64,000 nucleotides of DNA from Actinomadura sp. CNU-125 (lineage in GTDB: Bacteria; Actinomycetota; Actinomycetes; Streptosporangiales; Streptosporangiaceae), in NCBI RefSeq assembly GCF_001942465.1, contig NZ_MKJY01000088.1, positions 1-64,000 on the forward strand, given 5' to 3'. This document shows positions 19,554 through 26,799 of this stretch, piece after piece. How positions within the stretch are numbered: position 1 is the first letter of the stretch; each line of letters starts with the position of its first letter. The notes under the pieces were generated by a model. It had not been told where the DNA came from. It saw only the letters and a program-made list of their open reading frames with translations, and searched no databases. The position numbers were made by a program, and so were the translations under genes.

Positions 19554-20976
19554 CGACCGCGGCCGCCGTCGCGTCCCCGTCGGCGGCGTCGGTCGCCCAC
19601 GCGACGTGCCCGTCCGGACGGACCAGGACGGCCCGCGCGTCCGCCCATCTCCCGCGCGGTGCGGCGAGCGGACCTCGGTGATACGTCACGCCGTCCACCG
19701 GTGGCCCCGCGTCGCCCGCCAGATCCAGCAGGACGTGCCGTCCGGCGTGCAGGAGCGTGAACAGGGTCGTGTCGGCGAAGGCCAGGTCGGGCGCGCGGCG
19801 TCCGACCAGCGGATGCGCTCCGGGCCCGGCGGGATAGGCCACGCCCAGACCCGTCAGCCGGTGCGCCAGCTCCGCCGACAGGTCCGGCACGGTGGCGATG
19901 AGACGGCCGAACAGGGTGCGCAGCGCCTGCCCGTCGGAGCCGAACGCGGTCATGAGCGCGGTCTGCGCGCGGGTGGCGAGGAGCAGGTCGGCGCCGACGG
20001 GGTGCCGTTCGCCGTGGTAGCCGTCCAGCAGCCGCGCGTCGGCGCCCCGGACGGTCGCGGCGAGCCGCCAGCCGAGGTTCGCGGCGTCCTGCAGGCCGAC
20101 GTTCAGGCCGACGCCGCCCGCCGGGAAGTGCATGTGCGCGGCGTCGCCCGCGAGCAGCACGCGGCCCGCGCGGTACCGCTCGGCCTGCCGCGCCGCGTTG
20201 CCGAAGCGCGAGAGCCAGCGCGGATCGCGCATGCCGAAGTCGCTCCCGGCGATCCGCCGGACGGTCGCGCGCAGTTCGTCCAGCGTGAGCTCGCCCGGCC
20301 GGTCCGTCCGGACGTTGCCCGGGTCCGTACCGACGAGCCGGTGCGGCCCGTCCGGCAGCGGAACCACCATCAGGCCGCCCGCCGGGCCGGAGACGCTCAG
20401 CGCCCCGCCCGGCGGCGGATCGTCCAGGACCACATCGGCGAGCCAGCCCCACACCGTGTCGTCGGTGCCGGGGAAGCCGATGCCCGCCGCCTCCCGCACC
20501 GTGCTGCGCGTCCCGTCGCAGCCGACGACGTACGCGGCCCGACGCACGTACGGCCCGTCCGGTCCCTCGACCTCGACGCGCACCCCTTCGCCGTCCTGGC
20601 GGAGGCCGACCGCCCGGTGGCGTCGCAGTACCCGCGCGCCCATCGCCACGGCGTGCTCTTCGAGCAGCTCTTCCGTGCGGGCCTGCGGGAGGGCCAGCGT
20701 GAACGGGAACGGCGTGTCCAGGCCGCCGAAGTCGAGCCGCTCGTCCAGGGAGCCGAAATGGCCGCTCGGGATGCGGCGCCCGTCCGCCAGGAACCGGTCT
20801 ACGACGCCCCGGCAGGCCAGGATCTCCAGTGTTCGCGGGTGGACGGTCAGCGCCTTGGACCGCGCGTCGCGTTCGGCCCGCGCCTCCAGCACCGTGACCC
20901 GCGCTCCCCCGAGCCGCGCTTCGGCGGCCAGCCACAGCCCGACCGGCCCGCCCCCGACGACCACGACCTCTTCCAC
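19525..20976 (-). CDS. FAD-dependent aromatic hydroxylase (group A flavin monooxygenase)
   Basis: The 483-residue protein has the FAD-binding GxGxxG (VVVVGGGPVGLWLAAEARLGG), the DG motif (AYVVGCDGTRSTVREAAG) and the GD motif (RVLLAGDAAHMHFPAGGVG) of the PheA/TfdB family. A thioredoxin-like C-terminal extension ends RPDGHVAWATDAADG. Such enzymes hydroxylate aromatic rings or oxidise polyketides and antibiotics (Rox-type) with NAD(P)H and O2. The gene is divergent from a TetR regulator, with two operator-like palindromes between them. This is the classic arrangement of a substrate-inducible detoxification gene. The C-terminus ends in a run of glycines. Confidence 0.9.
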   Translation of the reverse strand: MEEVVVVGGGPVGLWLAAEARLGGARVTVLEARAERDARSKALTVHPRTLEILACRGVVDRFLADGRRIPSGHFGSLDERLDFGGLDTPFPFTLALPQARTEELLEEHAVAMGARVLRRHRAVGLRQDGEGVRVEVEGPDGPYVRRAAYVVGCDGTRSTVREAAGIGFPGTDDTVWGWLADVVLDDPPPGGALSVSGPAGGLMVVPLPDGPHRLVGTDPGNVRTDRPGELTLDELRATVRRIAGSDFGMRDPRWLSRFGNAARQAERYRAGRVLLAGDAAHMHFPAGGVGLNVGLQDAANLGWRLAATVRGADARLLDGYHGERHPVGADLLLATRAQTALMTAFGSDGQALRTLFGRLIATVPDLSAELAHRLTGLGVAYPAGPGAHPLVGRRAPDLAFADTTLFTLLHAGRHVLLDLAGDAGPPVDGVTYHRGPLAAPRGRWADARAVLVRPDGHVAWATDAADGDATAAAVVRCTGGGGG

Positions 20977-20986
20977 GACACCCTCC

Positions 20987-21032
20987 TTGGTCGGTGACCA
21001 ACAACGCTCGCCAGTACACTAGGTCAGTGACC
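20987..21032. promoter_or_regulatory. Two operator-like palindromes between monooxygenase and TetR genes
   Basis: TTGGTC-GGT-GACCAA (20987-21001) is a perfect 6-bp-arm dyad. GGTCA-G-TGACC (21022-21032) is a second one sharing the half-site TGACC. The first sits just upstream of the monooxygenase start and the second covers the TetR GTG start. This position suits autoregulation plus repression of the divergent gene by the TetR protein. Confidence 0.65.
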
Positions 21033-21638
21033 AATAAGCAAGGGCTCGACCCCGCGGAAGTGGTCCGCGCCGCGCTGCGGCTGCTGGACGACAAGGGGGC
21101 CGCCGCCGTGTCCGTCCGCGGCGTCGCCGAACTCCTCGGCGTCCGGATGAACACCGTCCTCTGGCACGTCCGGAACAAGGCCCGCCTGCTGGAGTTGATG
21201 GCGGACGCGATCACCGCCGGAGCGTCCCTCGACGACCTGCCCGCCCGCCCGGACGAACGCGCCCGGGACCTCGCGTACCGCTACCGCCGCGCGCTGCTCG
21301 CCCACCGGGACGGCGCGGTCATCGTCGCCGGAACCTACGCCGCCGAACCCGCCACGCTCCGCTTCGCGGACGCCCTGATCGCCGCCCTCCTCGACACCGG
21401 CCTACCGGAACGGGACGCGGCCTGGACGGCTTGGAGCGTCATCTACTTCACCCTGGGCCTGACCCAAGAGGAACAAGCCGCCCCGGACGCCGTGTCCGCC
21501 CGCCTCACCGAACGCCTCGACCCGTCCCGCCACCCCGCTCTGGCCCGGGTGGCGACCCACTTCGTCTCGGGCACCTTCGACGACCGCTTCGAGCACGGCC
21601 TCTCCCTCCTCCTCCGCAACCATGTCCCACCCCCGTGA
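21027..21638 (+). CDS. TetR family repressor
   Basis: The protein has about 203 residues. The N-terminal HTH reads VSVRGVAELLGVRMNTVLWH followed by VRNKARLLELMAD, close to the TetR/class A type with its WHV-NK pattern, followed by a helical ligand domain typical of the TetR_C1 group (WTAWSVIYFTLGLTQEEQA). GTG at 21027 begins VTNKQGLDP. A GTG at 20994 would extend it by 11 residues. The gene diverges from the flavin monooxygenase and palindromes lie between them, so it probably represses that gene until an aromatic ligand appears. A DUF6461 gene begins 38 bp downstream in the same direction. Confidence 0.88.
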   Translation: MTNKQGLDPAEVVRAALRLLDDKGAAAVSVRGVAELLGVRMNTVLWHVRNKARLLELMADAITAGASLDDLPARPDERARDLAYRYRRALLAHRDGAVIVAGTYAAEPATLRFADALIAALLDTGLPERDAAWTAWSVIYFTLGLTQEEQAAPDAVSARLTERLDPSRHPALARVATHFVSGTFDDRFEHGLSLLLRNHVPPP

Positions 21639-21676
21639 GACGCTGCGGCTCTCTCCCCGAAGGAGGACGAAGTTCC

Positions 21677-22261
21677 GTGAGCGAGATCTCCTGCGTGTCG
21701 TTCTTCCGCGGCCTCACACCAGCGGACGTCCTTTACCGCTTCTTCCCGCATAAGGGCCCGGCAGAGCAGATGTCCATCGGAGAACTCTGGGTCGAAGCCG
21801 AAGAGTTCGCCCACGAGACCGGTGGCGCGGACGGTGGCGGATACGTTGGCGCGGTACAGGCGGACGGCTGGACCGTGGCCCTCGAACCGCTGGGCTGGTG
21901 CGCGGTACTGGAGGAGTACTACACCGTCTTCTCGCGAGGCTGCGAGATGGTCGCCATCTCTCGCCACGACTACGCGGAGGACAGATTCGTGTACGCCGCC
22001 GAGGGGGAAGCGATCACCGTGTTCGACCCGTTCTGGCCGCCCCGCAGATGGGGGAGCGATCCGGACCGCCTGTGCCGGGCCATGCGCGGTGTCGGCCTGC
22101 CCACCGAACCCACGGACGAACGGGTGTCCGCCCGCAGCCGCGTAGACCCGGACCGGCTCACGTCCTCGTTCGCGCTCGCGGCCGAGATCACCGGTGTCCC
22201 CTTTACTCGCGACCTCTGGAACTCCCCGCTCCATGTCGCCCCCGTCGCCGAGCGCCCTTAG
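21677..22261 (+). CDS. DUF6461 family protein, copy A
   Basis: The 194-residue soluble protein begins VSEISCVSFFRGLTPADVLY and contains GYVGAVQADGWTVALEPLG, SRGCEMVAISRHDYAEDRFV and ALAAEITGVPFTRDLWNSP. These conserved blocks identify actinobacterial DUF6461, whose function is unknown. A paralogue lies at 26800-27417 and shares all three blocks. GTG at 21677 is supported by AAGGAGGA upstream and by the alignment with the paralogue. Both copies directly follow a TetR gene. No signal peptide or membrane segment is seen. Confidence 0.8.
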   Translation: MSEISCVSFFRGLTPADVLYRFFPHKGPAEQMSIGELWVEAEEFAHETGGADGGGYVGAVQADGWTVALEPLGWCAVLEEYYTVFSRGCEMVAISRHDYAEDRFVYAAEGEAITVFDPFWPPRRWGSDPDRLCRAMRGVGLPTEPTDERVSARSRVDPDRLTSSFALAAEITGVPFTRDLWNSPLHVAPVAERP

Positions 22262-22272
22262 AGGCGGGGGCG

Positions 22273-23319
22273 TCACTTCGCGGGGACGATGACGACCTTG
22301 CCGGCCACAGTGCGGGACTCGGCGAGCTTCAGCGCCGCGACGGCGTCGGTCAGGGGGAAGCGCGCGGCGACCTGCGGGACGAGGGCGCCGTCGGCGACCA
22401 GCCGCAGGACCTGGGCGAGGTCCTCGCTCATCCGCCGCTGCCAGGACGCGCGGCACCGGCGCTTGCCGCCCCAGAGGTTGTAGAAGTGGGCGCTCTTGCC
22501 GTTGGGCAGCGTGTTCCACGCGGCGAGCTGCCCGAACAGCTTCAGCACGGGCGCCTGCGAGTTGCCCTCGTCGTCCTTCGTCGCGGCGGTGCCGTACGAG
22601 ACGAGGGTGCCGCCTCGGCGCAGCAGCCGCCACGACTGCTCCAGTCCCGCGCCGCCGACGTGGTCGAAGACCGCGTCGACGCCGTCCGGGGCGAGTTCGC
22701 GGATCCGGGCGTACATGTCCGGGTCGCGGTATTCGACCGGCTGCACGCCCATTTCCCGCAGGGCCGCGTGGTGGCGTTCCGATGCCGTCCCGATCACCGT
22801 GATGCCCGCGTGCCGGGCGAGCCGGGCGAGCGTGGAGCCGACGCCGCCGTTCGCGCCCAGCACCACGATCGTGCCGCCCGCGCGGACCTTCGCGGTCCGG
22901 TGCAGCATCTGCCAGGCGGTGATCCCGTTGACGACCACGGCCTCCGCGGCGGCCGCGTCCACGTCGTCCGGGACGGGCATCAGGCCGTCGGCGTCGAGCA
23001 CCAGGTGGCTGGCCCACGCGCCGACCTTGGTGACCGCGGCGAACCGGCGGCCGGCCAGGTCGGGGTCCACGCCGGGGCCGGTGGCGACGACGGTGCCCAC
23101 CACGTCGTAGCCGGGGACGAAGGGGAAGGGCGGCTGGTCGAAGTACTTGCCGCGGCGCATCTGCTGTTCCGCGAACGAGACGCCCGTCGCCTCCATCCGC
23201 AGGACGACCTGGCCCTTCGCCGGGTCCGGCAGGTCGCGGGCCCGCAGTTCGAGACCGTCCGGCTCGACCTTCCCGGGGAGGACGATCTCGGTGGCGGTGA
23301 TGGTCGCGGTGCTGATCAT
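22273..23319 (-). CDS. Quinone oxidoreductase-like medium-chain dehydrogenase
   Basis: The 348-residue zinc-free MDR protein has the N-terminal GroES-like fold (VVLRMEATGVSFAEQQMRRG, PFVPGYDVVGTVVATG) and the NADPH site VVLGANGGVGSTLARLARHA. No zinc-ligand Cys cluster is present, as in the zeta-crystallin/quinone oxidoreductase branch, which reduces quinones or enones. The ATG at 23319 lies 30 bp from a long dyad (23349-23376). A repeat identical in 24 of 26 positions to one upstream of the TetR gene at 26118 lies at 23402-23427. This links the gene to that regulator. Confidence 0.9.
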   Translation of the reverse strand: MISTATITATEIVLPGKVEPDGLELRARDLPDPAKGQVVLRMEATGVSFAEQQMRRGKYFDQPPFPFVPGYDVVGTVVATGPGVDPDLAGRRFAAVTKVGAWASHLVLDADGLMPVPDDVDAAAAEAVVVNGITAWQMLHRTAKVRAGGTIVVLGANGGVGSTLARLARHAGITVIGTASERHHAALREMGVQPVEYRDPDMYARIRELAPDGVDAVFDHVGGAGLEQSWRLLRRGGTLVSYGTAATKDDEGNSQAPVLKLFGQLAAWNTLPNGKSAHFYNLWGGKRRCRASWQRRMSEDLAQVLRLVADGALVPQVAARFPLTDAVAALKLAESRTVAGKVVIVPAK

Positions 23320-23348
23320 GGCGTGTCTCCCGGCTCCTCGCTCTTTTG

Positions 23349-23376
23349 CTTACCTCCGTAACGTTACAACCGTAAG
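23349..23376. promoter_or_regulatory. 28-bp three-part dyad operator upstream of the oxidoreductase
   Basis: The perfect palindrome GTAACGTTAC (23358-23367) is flanked by four-base spacers and then CTTAC (23349) and GTAAG (23372), which also pair. The whole site is therefore symmetric except for the spacers. It lies 30 bp upstream of the oxidoreductase start, where it would cover the promoter. Confidence 0.65.
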
Positions 23377-23401
23377 TACAAGTCGGCAAGGGCTACACCC
23401 A

Positions 23402-23427
23402 TAAACTTCGCGGTGTAAGTTAACGGC
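23402..23427. repeat. 26-bp dispersed repeat, copy 1
   Basis: The core CTTCGCGGTGTAAGTT is preceded by TAAA and followed by AACGGC. The second copy at 26092-26117 differs at only two positions. Arms AACTT and AAGTT form a dyad with an 8-base centre, so the unit may be a TetR-type operator as well as a marker of rearrangement. Confidence 0.75.
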
Positions 23428-23499
23428 CGCTTCGCGATCTCGTTCTGCGGTGGGCGGAACGCCTACTCCACACGGGGACGGCCGACTTACGATGTGCGC

Positions 23500-23853
23500 A
23501 TGGCCGAGACCGATCGCCCGCTCAAGCCCGCCGACGAGCCGACCGCGCCGCGCCCGCCGGCGGAACCGCTGTGGCGCGACGCGCTCGGCGACTGCCTGCG
23601 GCGGCTGCGCCTGGAGCGCGGCGAGATCCTGGTGGAGACCGCCCGGCGCGCCGGGGTGTCGCCGCAGTACCTCTCCGAGATGGAACGCGGGGTGAAGGAG
23701 CCGTCGAGCGAGATGATCGCCGCGGTCGCCGGCGCCCTGGACGTGACGCTCGGCGACCTGACCCTCGCGGTCGCGACGACCCTGCTGGCCGTGCCGGCCC
23801 GGCCCGCCCCGGCGAGCCCGACCTGCAGCGTCGCCTACGCGCTGGCCGCCTAG
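23500..23853 (+). CDS. XRE-type regulator of the ClgR/PopR kind with ssrA-like C-terminus
   Basis: This 117-residue protein has one helix-turn-helix: VETARRAGVSPQYLSEMERG followed by VKEPSSEMIAAVAGALDV. GVSxxYLSEMERGxKEPSSE is the hallmark of ClgR and PopR, activators of actinobacterial clp genes. The last five residues are YALAA, the same as the end of the ssrA degradation tag. In Streptomyces PopR controls clpP3-clpP4 and is itself degraded by ClpP through its C-terminal alanines (established). The gene is tail to tail with the two clpP genes here, and its TAG shares CTAG with the clpP stop. ATG 23500 is preferred over GTG 23494. I infer a PopR-like activator of these clpP genes that is removed by Clp proteolysis. 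Confidence 0.85.
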   Translation: MAETDRPLKPADEPTAPRPPAEPLWRDALGDCLRRLRLERGEILVETARRAGVSPQYLSEMERGVKEPSSEMIAAVAGALDVTLGDLTLAVATTLLAVPARPAPASPTCSVAYALAA

Positions 23854-24461
23854 GCGGTCAACGCGGAGAGCGGCACCCGTTCCTCGATGACGTGGTCGAT
23901 GAGGCCGTAGTCCAGTGCGGTCCGCGCGGTGAACACCCGGTCCCGGTCGGTGTCGGCGCGCAGCGTCGCGGTGTCCTGCCCGGTGTGCCGGGAGAGGATC
24001 TGCTCGATGTCCGCCCGCACGCGCACGACCTCGTCCGCCTGGAGGATGAGGTCCGGGATCGCGCCGCGGCCCTGCCCCATGGGCTGGTGCAGGACGACGC
24101 GGGTGTGCGGCAGCGCGGCACGCTTGCCGGGGGCGCCCGCGGCGAGGAGCACCGCGCCGACGGCGACCGCCTGCCCCACGCACGTCGTCGCCACCTGCGG
24201 GCGGATGTAGCGCAGCGTGTCGTACACGGCGAGCATCGCGCTCGGGTCCCCGCCCTCGCAGTTGATGTACAGCTGGATGTCGTTCTCGGGGTTGTCGGCT
24301 TCCAGGTGGAGCAGCTGCGCGACGAGCGCGTTCGCGACGCCCGCGTCGATGCCGGTGCCGAGGTAGATGATCCGCTCGGTCAGCAGGTGCGAGTAGACGT
24401 CCATGATGCGTTCGCCGTGCGGGGTCCGCGCGATGACGTTCGGGATTGTGTAGGTGCTCAT
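23850..24461 (-). CDS. ClpP-like protein with catalytic Ser replaced by Ala
   Basis: The 203-residue protein is clearly a ClpP fold: IYLGTGIDAGVANALVAQLL, RVVLHQPMGQGRG and DTDRDRVFTARTALDYGLID are all in place. The serine motif, normally GxAASMGA, reads GQAVAVGA, so the nucleophile position (residue 100) is Ala. His125 and Asp174 are kept. The strand normally reading SPGG is CEGG. The protein is therefore probably catalytically dead and may form mixed rings with the intact ClpP encoded upstream, as inactive ClpR subunits do in cyanobacteria and plastids (established analogue). Its ATG overlaps the upstream clpP stop (ATGA), so the two are made together. Confidence 0.9.
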   Translation of the reverse strand: MSTYTIPNVIARTPHGERIMDVYSHLLTERIIYLGTGIDAGVANALVAQLLHLEADNPENDIQLYINCEGGDPSAMLAVYDTLRYIRPQVATTCVGQAVAVGAVLLAAGAPGKRAALPHTRVVLHQPMGQGRGAIPDLILQADEVVRVRADIEQILSRHTGQDTATLRADTDRDRVFTARTALDYGLIDHVIEERVPLSALTA

Positions 24462-25096
24462 CGGACGGCTCCTTCGGCTCGTTCGTCGGACGCACGCAGC
24501 CCGATCGGGCGGTGCCGGGGCGGTGCGACCTCGTCGAAGGTGTCGACGATCGTGTCGATGAACCCGTATTCGAGCGCTTCGCGCGCCGTGTACCAGCGGT
24601 CGTGCAGCGAGTCCTCGAAGACGCGGTCGAGGGGTTGGCCGGTGTCCTGCGCGATGAGGCCGAGCACCGTGTCGCGGGTGTGCCGCAGGTCGCCGGCCTG
24701 CAGCTCGATGTCGACGGCGGCGCCCCCGATCCCGGCGGAGCCCTGGTGCATCAGCACGCGGGCGTGCGGCATGGCGCGGCGCTTGCCCGGGGTCCCGGAC
24801 GACAGCAGGAACTGCCCGGCGCTGTAGGCGATGCCGAGGACGAGCGTGGACACGTCGCACGGGACGAGCCGCATCACGTCGCGGATCGCGAGCATCGACG
24901 GCACGGACCCGCCGGGGGAATGGATCCACAGCGCGATGTCGGCCGACGCGTTCTCCGCCGCGAGGCTGATCAGCTGCGTCGCGAGGAGCGTGCCGTTGTC
25001 GTCGTCGAGGGGCCCGTCGAGCACCAGCACGCGCTGCCGGTAAAGCTCGCGCCGCGCGTGTTCGTCGAACAGCGGCGCTTTCTGGTCTTCGCTCAT
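24458..25096 (-). CDS. clpP: ATP-dependent Clp protease proteolytic subunit
   Basis: The 212-residue ClpP has all catalytic residues: Ser92 in GIAYSAGQFLLSSG, His117 in RVLMHQGSAGIGG and Asp166 in DSLHDRWYTAREALEYGFID. HSPGGSV forms the oxyanion strand. It would degrade unfolded or tagged proteins with a Clp ATPase in the cytoplasm. No clpX or clpC is nearby and the pairing resembles the accessory clpP3-clpP4 operon of Streptomyces, so this is probably not the housekeeping pair. Downstream and overlapping is the serine-less paralogue. A 7-bp-arm palindrome lies 25 bp upstream of the start. Confidence 0.93.
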   Translation of the reverse strand: MSEDQKAPLFDEHARRELYRQRVLVLDGPLDDDNGTLLATQLISLAAENASADIALWIHSPGGSVPSMLAIRDVMRLVPCDVSTLVLGIAYSAGQFLLSSGTPGKRRAMPHARVLMHQGSAGIGGAAVDIELQAGDLRHTRDTVLGLIAQDTGQPLDRVFEDSLHDRWYTAREALEYGFIDTIVDTFDEVAPPRHRPIGLRASDERAEGAVR

Positions 25097-25120
25097 GACT
25101 TCACTCTGCGCCGCCGCCCG

Positions 25121-25138
25121 CACCGGCCATAGCCGGTG
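25121..25138. promoter_or_regulatory. Palindrome upstream of the clpP operon
   Basis: CACCGGC (25121-25127) and GCCGGTG (25132-25138) are perfect arms around CATA. The site is 25 bp from the clpP start and could be a regulator site. It could alternatively be a hairpin, although it is too short for a convincing terminator. Confidence 0.45.
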
Positions 25139-25212
25139 TGCCCACGGCGGATCCGCTCAGAGCAGCGAGCCCCGGCCCGGCGAGACCGGGCGACGCCTTC
25201 CGCGACTGCCGG

Positions 25213-26004
25213 TCAGGGCTTGCGCGCCACCGCGCCCGCGCACGCGACCTCGGGCGGCGTGCCCCACGGGCTGGGCTCGGGCCGCCACTGCGTGACGGTC
25301 ACGACTCCCGGATCGAGCAGTTCCAGGCCGTCGAAGTAGCGGGCGATCCGCTCGTGGCTTCGGGGGGTGTAGGGGTTGGCGCCGCTGTTGGCGTTGTGGT
25401 GCCGGATGGCGTCCACGTAGGACTGGACGGTGTCGGTCCCGTCGTAGAGCGCCAGGTAGCTGCCGGACGGCAGCGGCTCCATCAGCCGCTTCACGATCGA
25501 CCGCGCCTCGTCGTCGTCCGGCACCAGGCCCAGGATGCCCATCAGCATGAGCCCGACGGGACGGGAGAAGTCGAGGGTCTCGGCGGCCTCGGCCAGGATC
25601 GCGTCGGGGTCGCGCACGTCCGCCTCGATGTAGGCGGTCGCTCCGCCGGGGGCGCTGGTGAGGAGCGCCTTGGCGTGCAGCAGGACGAGCGGGTCGTTGT
25701 CGACGTAGACGATGCGCGACTCGGGCGCGAGCCGCTGCGCGACCTCGTGGGTGTTGTCCATGGTGGGCAGCCCGGTGCCGATGTCGAGGAACTGGCGGAT
25801 CCCCGCCTCGCCGGCGAGGTACCGGACGACCCTGGTGAGCATGTACCGCGAGTGGCGGGTCATGTCCGCCATCCCGGGGAAGGTCTGGATCACCTGGTCG
25901 CCGGCCCGCCGGTCGACGGGGTAGTTGTCCTTGCCGCCCAAGAGGTAGTTCCAGATCCGGGCCGAGTGCGGCACGGACGTGTCGATCTCGGGCTTTCCGT
26001 TCAT
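25213..26004 (-). CDS. SAM-dependent methyltransferase, actinobacterial S-adenosyl methyltransferase family (DUF574 type)
   Basis: The 263-residue protein begins MNGKPEIDTSVPHSARIWNY and continues LLGGKDNYPVDR, the signature of this family, which is greatly expanded in actinomycetes. FLDIGTGLPTMDNTHEVAQ is the SAM-binding loop and VYVDNDPLVLLHAKALL is the acidic strand. The methyl acceptor is unknown. AGGAG lies nine bases before the ATG at 26004, and longer frames lack such a site. The gene lies between the clpP pair and the TetR gene, inside the block bounded by the 26-bp repeats. Confidence 0.9.
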   Translation of the reverse strand: MNGKPEIDTSVPHSARIWNYLLGGKDNYPVDRRAGDQVIQTFPGMADMTRHSRYMLTRVVRYLAGEAGIRQFLDIGTGLPTMDNTHEVAQRLAPESRIVYVDNDPLVLLHAKALLTSAPGGATAYIEADVRDPDAILAEAAETLDFSRPVGLMLMGILGLVPDDDEARSIVKRLMEPLPSGSYLALYDGTDTVQSYVDAIRHHNANSGANPYTPRSHERIARYFDGLELLDPGVVTVTQWRPEPSPWGTPPEVACAGAVARKP

Positions 26005-26091
26005 CGCGGCTCCTGCCCCTCGGTGCCTGACGTGCCGCGTCACCGCGCGGCCGTCCGGAATGAATCCTACGTCGGCGGCCCGGCCCAACAG

Positions 26092-26117
26092 TAAGCTTCG
26101 CGGTGTAAGTTGACGGC
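26092..26117. repeat. 26-bp dispersed repeat, copy 2, abutting the TetR start codon
   Basis: Same unit as 23402-23427 with G for A at two positions (TAAGCTT and GTTGACGGC). It ends exactly one base before the ATG of the TetR gene, where an autoregulatory operator is expected. Confidence 0.75.
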
Positions 26118-26768
26118 ATGAAGGATACTGAGAAGGCCGCCGCGGCCAAACCGGCCCGCGTACGCAACCGCCGCGGCGAGGGCGGCCGCCTGCGCGAGGA
26201 CATCGTCGCCGCGGCGATGGAACTGCTCGACGAGAAGGGCGACGAGCGCGCCATCACCCTGCGGTCGGTCGCACGCCGCGTCGGGATCGCCGCCCCCTCG
26301 ATCTACCCGCACTTCCCCGACCAGCCCGCGATCATGTTCGCCGTCGTCGAGCGGGAGTTCGCCCGCCTGACCGACGACCTGCGCGCCGCGACGGACGGAG
26401 CCGGCGACGACCCGCGGCGGCGGCTGTACGCCCTCTGCAACGCCTACCTCGAATACGCCCGGCTCCATCCCGAGCGGTACCGCACCATGTTCGGCGGGCT
26501 GTGGATACCGAACCTGGACGAAAGCTCCCTGACCGAACAGGACATGGCCACGCTCGGCACCGAGACCCTGCAGCTCATCATCGACGCCCTCGCCGACTGC
26601 GTCGGCGCCGGACTGACCACCAGCACCGACGTGCCCGCCGACGCCGTCGCGCTCTGGCTGGGCCTGCACGGGCTCGCCCACCAGCGCGCCGTCAGCCCGT
26701 CCTTCCCCTGGCCGAAGGACATCTCCGACCGCGTCATCACCGCGCTCTCCCGTCTCGACGGCGGGTGA
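26118..26768 (+). CDS. TetR family regulator
   Basis: The 216-residue protein has a basic N-terminal extension (KPARVRNRRGEGGRLREDIV), an HTH (TLRSVARRVGIAAPSIYPHF) and a C-terminal ligand domain with LYALCNAYLEYARLHPERYR and MFGGLWIP, typical of the TetR/AcrR WHG group. Copy 2 of the 26-bp repeat touches its start codon, and copy 1 lies in front of the quinone oxidoreductase at 22273-23319. I infer that both promoters are bound by this protein. A DUF6461 gene follows 32 bp downstream. Confidence 0.9.
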   Translation: MKDTEKAAAAKPARVRNRRGEGGRLREDIVAAAMELLDEKGDERAITLRSVARRVGIAAPSIYPHFPDQPAIMFAVVEREFARLTDDLRAATDGAGDDPRRRLYALCNAYLEYARLHPERYRTMFGGLWIPNLDESSLTEQDMATLGTETLQLIIDALADCVGAGLTTSTDVPADAVALWLGLHGLAHQRAVSPSFPWPKDISDRVITALSRLDGG

Positions 26769-26799
26769 ACCCGCGTCCGGCGGGCTCCGTCGAACCGCC

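Noticed and set aside
23402-26117. 26-bp repeats as attachment sites of an integrated element
   Set aside because: No integrase, transposase or phage gene lies between them, and both copies sit at promoters, so a duplicated operator is simpler.
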